A DNA stretch of 64,000 nt from Sesamum alatum (lineage: Eukaryota > Streptophyta > Magnoliopsida > Lamiales > Pedaliaceae), in assembly GCA_034509735.1 (NCBI GenBank), contig JACGWO010000006.1, positions 1,627,001 through 1,691,000 on the forward strand. The letters are read 5' to 3'. This document shows positions 58,204-64,000 of this stretch, piece after piece. Under the pieces are notes generated by a model. That model made no database searches. It had not been told where the DNA came from and saw only the letters and a program-made list of their open reading frames with translations. The position numbers and the translations under genes are program-made. Numbering within the stretch: the stretch's first letter is position 1; each line of letters opens with the position of its first letter.

Positions 58204-58479
58204 TATTTGTGTTCACCTTCGGGGTTCTTCCCCTATCGATAAGGGTAAGGAGATCTCTCCCATGGTGCACACAGTGCTTCCCTCAAACCCCATCAACGTG
58301 GTTTCCTGAGGGTGGATCATCTGCTGAGTTATTCCCATTTGCGCTATGAAACAATATATCCACTGAGCTCCCATTATCAATCAATATTCGTCGCACTTCC
58401 ACATTCGCGATTACGACTGATATTACTAGTGCTTCTTCATGGGGGAAGATCACGTCTCCCTCGTCCTCGTTGGTGAAAA

Positions 58480-59991
58480 TTAAAGGGGGGATCCATTCGC
58501 GTCACCTTTTGGTGTGCACGCATTTATGCTTTTGGGATAAAAGATTTCCCTGATGTGCCTTTTCCGAGCGGGCCTGGTAGTCCCACCGTAACTTCCTCCT
58601 TCTATCATGTTCACGATTCTCCCCGTAGGCCAGTTGTCGTTAGAGGGTGACTTCTTACTCCTCTTGGATGTCGTTACTTCATTCGGCCATTTCTCCATGT
58701 GTCCTGGTTCCTTCTTGTGAGTTTGCAGCAATTCTCCGAGATAGCCCATTCTTTTCAGCCTTTCCAGCTCCTCTCGAAGGTGGTAGCATTCTTTCGTCGT
58801 GTGCCCTCTGTCTTTGTGAAACCCGCAATATTTTGATGACCTCTGTCCTCCTTCACTTTCTCTCATCTTAAGGGGCCAGCGTACATAGTTGCTTTTTTCT
58901 ATGGCCATTAACGCTTGCGTTTGGGTCACATTTAGGGGGGTATAATCCTCTACCCGAGGCCTTCGTTCTCGTTCCCTCTCGTATCCTTTCTTATTCACCT
59001 CTTTGGGGAGGTCTTTCCTGGGTCGGTGGAAATTATTCACCCTCCGGGATTCCTCGATCAGTATGAACTTTTCCGCCCTCATCAAGAGTTCGTCCCAATT
59101 AGTTGTTGGCTCTCTAATGAGGGAATCCGCAAATCCTCCGTTTCGCAATCCTTGAGCCATGATTCCCGAGAGGAATTCGGGGCTTATGCTAGGTACATCC
59201 AATATCTCGTTAGCGAATCTTTGGACGTAGGTTCTTAACGACTCGCCTTCCTCTTGTACTACTGCAAGAAGGTGGCTAGGATTCTTCGGGTAACGCTTAT
59301 TTCCGGCAAAATGGTACACGAAGCTCCTAGTTAATTGGTCGAAATTCGATATGGAACCCGGAGTCAGCTGCGAGAACCATGTTTGGGCCCTTCCTATCAA
59401 GGTGGTGCGAAAAATTCGACACAACAAGGAGTCTTCCAGATCTACCAGATCCATTGCCGCCGTAAATTGGTCCACGTGATCTCTAGGATTGCCCTTGTCC
59501 CCTCCATAAACAAGCGAGCTGTGGGATCCGCACGCTAGGTGGCAAGGATGCTGCCAGTATTTGGGGGGAGAAGGGGTTTCCTTTCCTGACTGCGGAAGCC
59601 TTCGGGGCAAGTTATCTACTATTTGTTCCTGCAGAGCTTCGATTCTAGGATCCTCCATCACACCTTGGCGGCGGGGGCCTTCTGGTGCTCGGCTGCTACC
59701 CACTGATCCCTCCCTTTCCTTCGTGACTGGCGGCTTCGGGTCGGGATTCGGGGGTAGTACTTGGTTTTCCCTTCGCATCCATTGGAGAGCTGCTCGGGTT
59801 CCCCTTTCGGCGGCTTCTTCCAGTAATGCCCCCATGTCGACCCCCATGGTTGGGGAACGAATCGAGTTTTCGGGAGCCATGCGCTCTTCTAGGGGTGGTA
59901 CCCCCTCCAAGTCCCCATTTTCAACAGGGATCTCTTCTAAACCTACACTACCTATCTCCTGTGATCTCATCACTATTCTCCTTCTTACCAT
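58480..59991 (-). CDS. Gypsy (Tat lineage) Gag protein
   Basis: An open frame of 503 residues with ATG start 36 bp inside the 5' LTR border. The retrotransposon gag core lies at about 185-300, with DHVDQFTAAMDLVDLEDSLL, LIGRAQTWFSQL, YVQRFANEI and LLMRAEKFI. A zinc-knuckle-like motif with C-X2-H-X4-H-X4-C spacing (CGFHKDRGHTTKEC, about 385-398) follows, in place of a canonical CCHC and as is usual in this lineage. In an active element it would form the particle. Although open, it is separated from a broken pol. Confidence 0.9.
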   Translation of the reverse strand: MVRRRIVMRSQEIGSVGLEEIPVENGDLEGVPPLEERMAPENSIRSPTMGVDMGALLEEAAERGTRAALQWMRRENQVLPPNPDPKPPVTKEREGSVGSSRAPEGPRRQGVMEDPRIEALQEQIVDNLPRRLPQSGKETPSPPKYWQHPCHLACGSHSSLVYGGDKGNPRDHVDQFTAAMDLVDLEDSLLCRIFRTTLIGRAQTWFSQLTPGSISNFDQLTRSFVYHFAGNKRYPKNPSHLLAVVQEEGESLRTYVQRFANEILDVPSISPEFLSGIMAQGLRNGGFADSLIREPTTNWDELLMRAEKFILIEESRRVNNFHRPRKDLPKEVNKKGYERERERRPRVEDYTPLNVTQTQALMAIEKSNYVRWPLKMRESEGGQRSSKYCGFHKDRGHTTKECYHLREELERLKRMGYLGELLQTHKKEPGHMEKWPNEVTTSKRSKKSPSNDNWPTGRIVNMIEGGSYGGTTRPARKRHIREIFYPKSINACTPKGDANGSPL

Positions 59992-60004
59992 TTGATAAGC
60001 TCAA

Positions 60005-60024
60005 GTTCCCACAGACGGTGCCAA
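60005..60024 (-). other. Primer binding site of the gypsy element
   Basis: The minus strand reads TTGGCACCGTCTGTGGGAAC two bases after the LTR end CATCA. This is a typical Tat-type minus-strand priming site; the exact tRNA cannot be settled here. Confidence 0.8.
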
Positions 60025-60026
60025 TT

Positions 60027-60811
60027 TGATGTAGTGGGAATTCGAATAAACTCGAGTAAACAGTAAAAAGGTTCCTATGCTCTTTCTTAGTCTATTTTCT
60101 CTCTAAAATCCTCCCATGTGAGAGACTAGCCGTGGGATTTTTATAGGGATCACAAGGACTTCAAATCATGTCTTAAGGGGGATGTATGGGGATCTTTCCT
60201 CAATCTTGTGCGATATCCTCGTGGATCTTCCAAGATACCCTCGTAGATTTACAATGCATAGCCTCGTCGATCTCTCCCGTGGGATATGCGTGCGGATGTC
60301 TCCAAACAACTTTATTCCTTCCCCGTACGATGTTTTTGGGCCCCAGAGTGTGTCCACATGGATCTTTTTGCCAGGCGGCCTCGTATATTTTGAGAGCTTC
60401 GTATACTCCTGGGACCTCGTATTTTCTTCTTGTATCTTAGCAGAAGACTACTTTCGAGGAACCTGCCTCGTGCATATTCTTGACGACCTCGTATTCATGC
60501 GACCTGGCATCGTATTCATGCGACCTCACGTCCTGACAAAGGACCACTTTCGAGGAACCGGGTTCACGCTTTTTGACAGCCTCGTATCCTCCGCATGGCT
60601 TCCTCGTATCTTTAGTCGAAGCCTCGTTCATATGCCTTGTCCATACGCCTCGTAGAAGGTTCCCCTCAAAGAACCCCCCTTATTTCATCAACTGGCTTCG
60701 TGTTTATCTCCAACAGCGGGCTTCGTAGGATTTTGGGTCGGTGCCTGGTGTCGTAGTCTTTTCCTGGTGATCCTTTCCCGAGAGGCCTCTAATTTTATAT
60801 CCCCCATATCA
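60027..60811 (-). repeat. 5' LTR (element orientation) of the gypsy element
   Basis: 785 bp, longer than its partner mainly by a duplicated 21-bp piece around 60490-60530 (tcgtattcatgcgacct occurs twice in a row). Confidence 0.95.
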
Positions 60812-60940
60812 CATACCAACCTAGTTTCAGCCCAACACTTGTTCGACCCATTCATTTGAACATATATTGGACCCGACTCCTATGAACCCAACCCATCTAG
60901 ACCAAACCCAACCCACCCATTTGACACCCCTAGTCATAAG

Positions 60941-61980
60941 AACCAATTGTTTAAGGTCATAACAAATATTAGGGTAGCAAAAGTTATACGTAGGATATTA
61001 AGGGTGTAGATTTATAAATTTTTCGTAATTGTATGATTTTATATTAACCACAAATATGAAAATAATTATATTATCACAATAAATCCATATATATTAAGAT
61101 TTTGAAGGAAATGGGACAGGGTCATAACGCCTTTAAACATACAATACAAGGTCAAATTTAATTGACTATAATTTGAATACAGTTTGGAGATTGCGACCTT
61201 GATAAGATTACGTCAAAAGTAAAATAAAATAAAAATAGTAAACATGCATTAGTCAGTGTCACTGGGTAGCATCTGCCCCTAGAACCGATTGCCCCCTTAT
61301 ATAAATTCCTTAGGAATAGATCATTTTTGGTAAGTTAATAATAGTACATTTTGTCCTAATTAGATTCTCTCCCATTTTCATCATCCCAGTTCGGAGTTGG
61401 TCGGGTCGTAGGCAGGCTTGTCTTCCTCTAAATCGAATTTTTCTTTGTTATAAATTTTATTGAATCTTCTATTCTAATTAATAAATGCACAACATATTTA
61501 TAAAATTTTTATTTTAAACAAAATAAACAACATAATTTTTATACACATAATATATATATATGATAAGTAAAATACAAAATTCAGTCCGATCTTTTTCATT
61601 CATGTTGCAAGTTGCCCAACTTTTTCTTTTACATCTTAATTAAGGAAACATTTACCTCACGACCCTTGACTTGATGTGACAACATCTTAGTAAAAAAGTT
61701 ACAGTAAATAGCATCAATGCTATTTAAATTTTTAAATTATGAAACAGTTCAAACATCACATTTCAATTGGATCTGATCACGAGAATAATTGTTTCAACAC
61801 AGGCCAATAACCTCCTCCCAAGTAATTGTCTCTCATGGAAATGGAATTGTGACTTTCGCTCTGATATCAATTATAAGATCGAACATTATCACTGTACCAA
61901 AAGCTATAACTGATAGCAGTTATATAACTCAAATTTTTAAATCTTACGATAGCCCAAACGCTATTGTCCTGATCATGTAG
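60941..61980. other. Spacer without a recognised gene
   Basis: AT-rich with no exon, RNA gene or clear transposon end. Confidence 0.35.
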
Positions 61981-62711
61981 ATATAAGTAGGATTAAAGGC
62001 TTTTTTGTCTTGTAACTATACTCCATTCTCATTTTAATTAGTACTTTATCTTTTTATTTTTCCAAAAAGATCATATAGCTTTTTGATTGTCATGATTTTG
62101 GTCCTCATTTCGCCGAAATTTCTTCGACGTCGCCGGAAATATCTGAAATTTCGGCAGCCACATCAAACCTTTCCAGCAACTTTGAAGAAATTCTGGCGAA
62201 AGGAGGACCAAAATCGTGACAATTAAAAAGCTACATAACTTTTTTAGAACCCTAAAAAAATAAAAGACTAAAACGAGAATGGAGTATAGCTACATGACCA
62301 AAAATATCTTTAAGCCATATAAGGGGCAAAATACTTTTTTGGTCCCATAAGACTAGAGCATTATTTATTTTGGTACCACAACTTAGGTAGGTGGTTGTTT
62401 TAGTCCCATAAGACACGTTTTTCAATTTTTTTGGTCCCAACACATGACATTTTGGGACAAAAAAAAACTAAAAAACTTGTTTTATGGGACTAAAACAACC
62501 ACCTACATTTGGGACCAAAAAAACTGAAAAACGTGTTTTATGGAACTAAAACAACCATCTACTTAAGTTGCACATGATTTTTTGGGATAAAGAAAAAATG
62601 AAAAACGTGTTTTATGGGACTAAAATAGTCACATACCTAAGTTATAATACCAAAACAAATAATACCCTAATTTTACAAGACCAAAAAAATATTTTACCCG
62701 CCATATAAGTA
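61981..62711. mobile_element. Mutator-type palindromic MITE whose duplication is split by another
   Basis: The element proper (61990-62316, 327 bp) begins GGATTAAAGGC and ends CTTTAAGCC. Inner arms actccattctcattttaatt and aacgagaatggagt are inverted. Its left 9-bp duplication is ATATAAGTA (61981-61989). The right copy is interrupted: ATATAAG at 62317-62323, then a second MITE, then the final TA at 62710-62711. Confidence 0.85.
62314..62709. mobile_element. Mutator-type palindromic MITE nested in the end of the previous one
   Basis: The element (62324-62699, 376 bp) begins GGGCAAAATACTTTTTTGG and ends CCAAAAAAATATTTTACCC. It is flanked by the perfect 10-bp repeat GCCATATAAG (62314-62323, 62700-62709), which is the junction of the older MITE and its target duplication. 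Inner blocks tcccataagac and tttatgggactaaaa are inverted. Confidence 0.9.
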
Positions 62712-62889
62712 TGCATCTGGTGTAAAATTATAGCCTAAAACTCGAAGCTAAGTCATATATATATCTATATATATAATGGTTTTTGCATACATAATATATG
62801 GATAAATGTACATACATTAAAAGGATGTACAATAATCATCCTTTTAAATTTCAATAGTAATAATCTCTAATTAAGCACAAATTAATTAC

Positions 62890-63955
62890 TTAGGAATTAA
62901 CCCACATCATGATCTCCACTGCAGCTTGCTTGAATATTTCTTCCACTAGACACAATGTCTCTGGGAACTGCTCTACACCTCCATTTGCCTGATCACAAGT
63001 ATATACACTTAATTAATTAATGAGATTACTAACATATTTATCATTAATTTAAATGATTAATTATCTGCTTCATCAAGACGTCGATTTTTCTTCAATGGAT
63101 CGAGTGTGAAAACACGAACGTTGTGAATTATGCCACATCAGTAGACCTAATGTGGCATATATGATCTACAGGACCATTTAGTGTTTTCACGACTGAATCT
63201 TTTAAGAAAAAAGAAATCGTTGAGACCTCTAATTAGAGGTCACGATTTCTACTAATATCCGAAAACCCTAGTTCATCGACGTCTGTGAGCTCATCCGATA
63301 CATTTAACGAGCCCCTCCCCCCAACATCACCAGAAAAGGTCGTGATTCCTTCTAATGTCCGGAAACCCTAGTTCATCGACGTCTACTATGAAGTGCCAAA
63401 GACAAGCTCGGACTCATTTTTAAGAAATTACTGCTATGCGCGTGTCAGATATACGTGCAGTGTTAAAAGTAGAACGAGTCTTACTCGGGCATGAATCATG
63501 CACATGCGTCTATCACGGGCCGACGAGACCTGGGCGGAAACCACCTCAAGCTTGTACTTCTCCAGCACAAAGAAAATGGGGGTGAACAGGCCGGGCTTTT
63601 TCGGGCTGGAAATGCTGATGTGGGCATCTCTCCCACAGACATTGAGGATCACATTAGGAGAAGTCCATGTCCTGAAAGTGGCGGCTGGGAATTCAAACAG
63701 TGGGTTTAAACTGCTGGGGTTTGCTACAGCTACAGCTGATTTGTTGCTTGTGGATCCCTGCTCGGCTAGGAACGCCTCCCTTGATTGAATTGGGAGGTTC
63801 TGCTGGGGGGTGGTGATCATGGACAGATCACAGGCTGTGGGATTAGCGGATTTGCCTTTGAGGATTTGAGCCTTCTGCCTCTCAAGCTCTGAAAGAGTTA
63901 TCTCCAGTTTCTTGATGTACAGTACTGCTTCATCAACTATGGTGGATTTGTCTGC
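62890..63955 (-). CDS. BHLH95: bHLH95-type transcription factor, 3' part
   Basis: Two exons are in the window: 63485-63955 (157 codons, starting after the acceptor AATGCAG) and 62890-62988 (32 codons plus TAA), joined in phase 0 over a 496-bp intron. The first visible residues ADKSTIVDEAVLYIKKLEIT are helix 2 of the bHLH domain and the start of its extension. The basic region and helix 1 must lie in an exon beyond the right edge. A C-terminal ACT-like block (PNVILNVCGRDAHISISSPK, then FVLEKYKLEVVSAQVSS) and the tail VEEIFKQAAVEIMMWVNS agree with bHLH95 relatives, nuclear regulators expressed mainly in seed or endosperm in Arabidopsis. The frame continues after 63485 to a later stop, but GTAAGA there is a strong donor. 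Confidence 0.88.
63224..63384. repeat. Palindrome and 100-bp-spaced direct repeat in the bHLH intron
   Basis: GACCTCTAATTAGAGGTC (63224-63241) is a perfect 18-bp palindrome. The text accctagttcatcgacgtct with similar upstream sequence occurs at 63241-63284 and again at 63341-63384. A 9-bp hairpin ATGCCACAT / ATGTGGCAT lies just outside (63130-63158). Confidence 0.8.
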
Positions 63956-64000
63956 CTGCATTTGTATGTATATTTATATATGTATAAAATATATTTCAAT

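Larger units (their letters stand above)
50874..60816 (-). mobile_element. Complete but inactive Ty3/gypsy retrotransposon, Tat lineage
   Basis: Two LTRs at 50879-51643 and 60027-60811 are flanked by the 5-bp duplication CATAC (50874-50878, 60812-60816). Gag and pol read on the minus strand. A second RNase H domain after the usual one, a PBS of the TTGGCACCGTCTGTGGG type, and a long gene on the opposite strand between pol and the 3' LTR mark the Tat lineage (Retand/Ogre relatives). By eye the LTRs differ at about 25-30 of 765 positions, so the insertion is moderately old. Stops and a frameshift make it non-autonomous. Confidence 0.93.
49384..60940. mobile_element. hAT-like MITE split by a solo LTR and a gypsy element
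   Basis: The left end TAGAGATGACAATATGGGT (from 49392) and the right end CCCATTTGACACCCCTA (to 60932) are imperfect inverted termini. Flanks GTCGTAAG (49384-49391) and GTCATAAG (60933-60940) match at 7 of 8 positions, fitting an old hAT duplication. Removing the nested solo LTR and gypsy element leaves roughly 0.8 kb of element DNA. Confidence 0.7.

Noticed and set aside
58647..59995. Long plus-strand frames opposite the gypsy gag
   Set aside because: They are shadows of the gag frame, with no domain and no independent coding sense, unlike the real antisense gene at 52.1-54.1 kb.

Overview
The window is plant nuclear DNA. It has split genes with GT-AG introns, a nuclear tRNA gene, plant-only families (COR27-type, PUB-type U-box, DUF1685, bHLH95-type, chloroplast-targeted tandem DJ-1) and a dense load of plant transposons in AT-rich spacers. 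Gene content fits a eudicot, perhaps an asterid, but that is inference and no species can be named from sequence alone.

From left to right: a four-exon COR27/28-like cold and clock gene (1335-5014, minus); a 9 kb spacer of MITEs, SINEs and a precisely bounded hAT-type MITE; a two-exon DUF1685 gene (14930-15566, minus); a SINE with a 20-bp target duplication and a truncated copia element (17.1-18.7 kb); an eight-exon chloroplast DJ-1-type gene with two DJ-1 domains (19234-22028, minus) close to a tRNA-Arg(UCU) gene (22166-22238, plus); an ill-defined spacer with a hAT-type MITE and a solo LTR (22.3-26.8 kb); an intronless-CDS NYN nuclease with two LOTUS domains (28089-29681, plus); a 12 kb transposon-rich spacer; an intronless PUB25/26-type U-box E3 ligase (43998-45245, plus); a spacer with solo LTRs; a hAT-like element split by a solo LTR and by a complete but dead Ty3/gypsy element of the Tat lineage (50879-60811); two nested Mutator-type MITEs (61990-62699); and the last two exons of a bHLH95-type transcription factor (62890-63955, minus), whose first exon lies beyond the right edge.

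The host genes do not form an operon-like system. COR27-like and PUB25/26-like products both belong to families acting in cold response in Arabidopsis, but they lie 39 kb apart and I infer no joint regulation. The most informative part is the transposon stratigraphy. Target-site duplications can be read directly for about a dozen insertions, and several show who inserted into whom. The gypsy element also carries a long gene on the strand opposite gag-pol. I found no convincing undescribed biological system. The strongest leads are that antisense gene, the set of Mutator-type foldback families, a perfect 12-bp hairpin in the long first intron of the COR27-like gene, and a small GC-rich island with two G-boxes at 37.3-37.5 kb.
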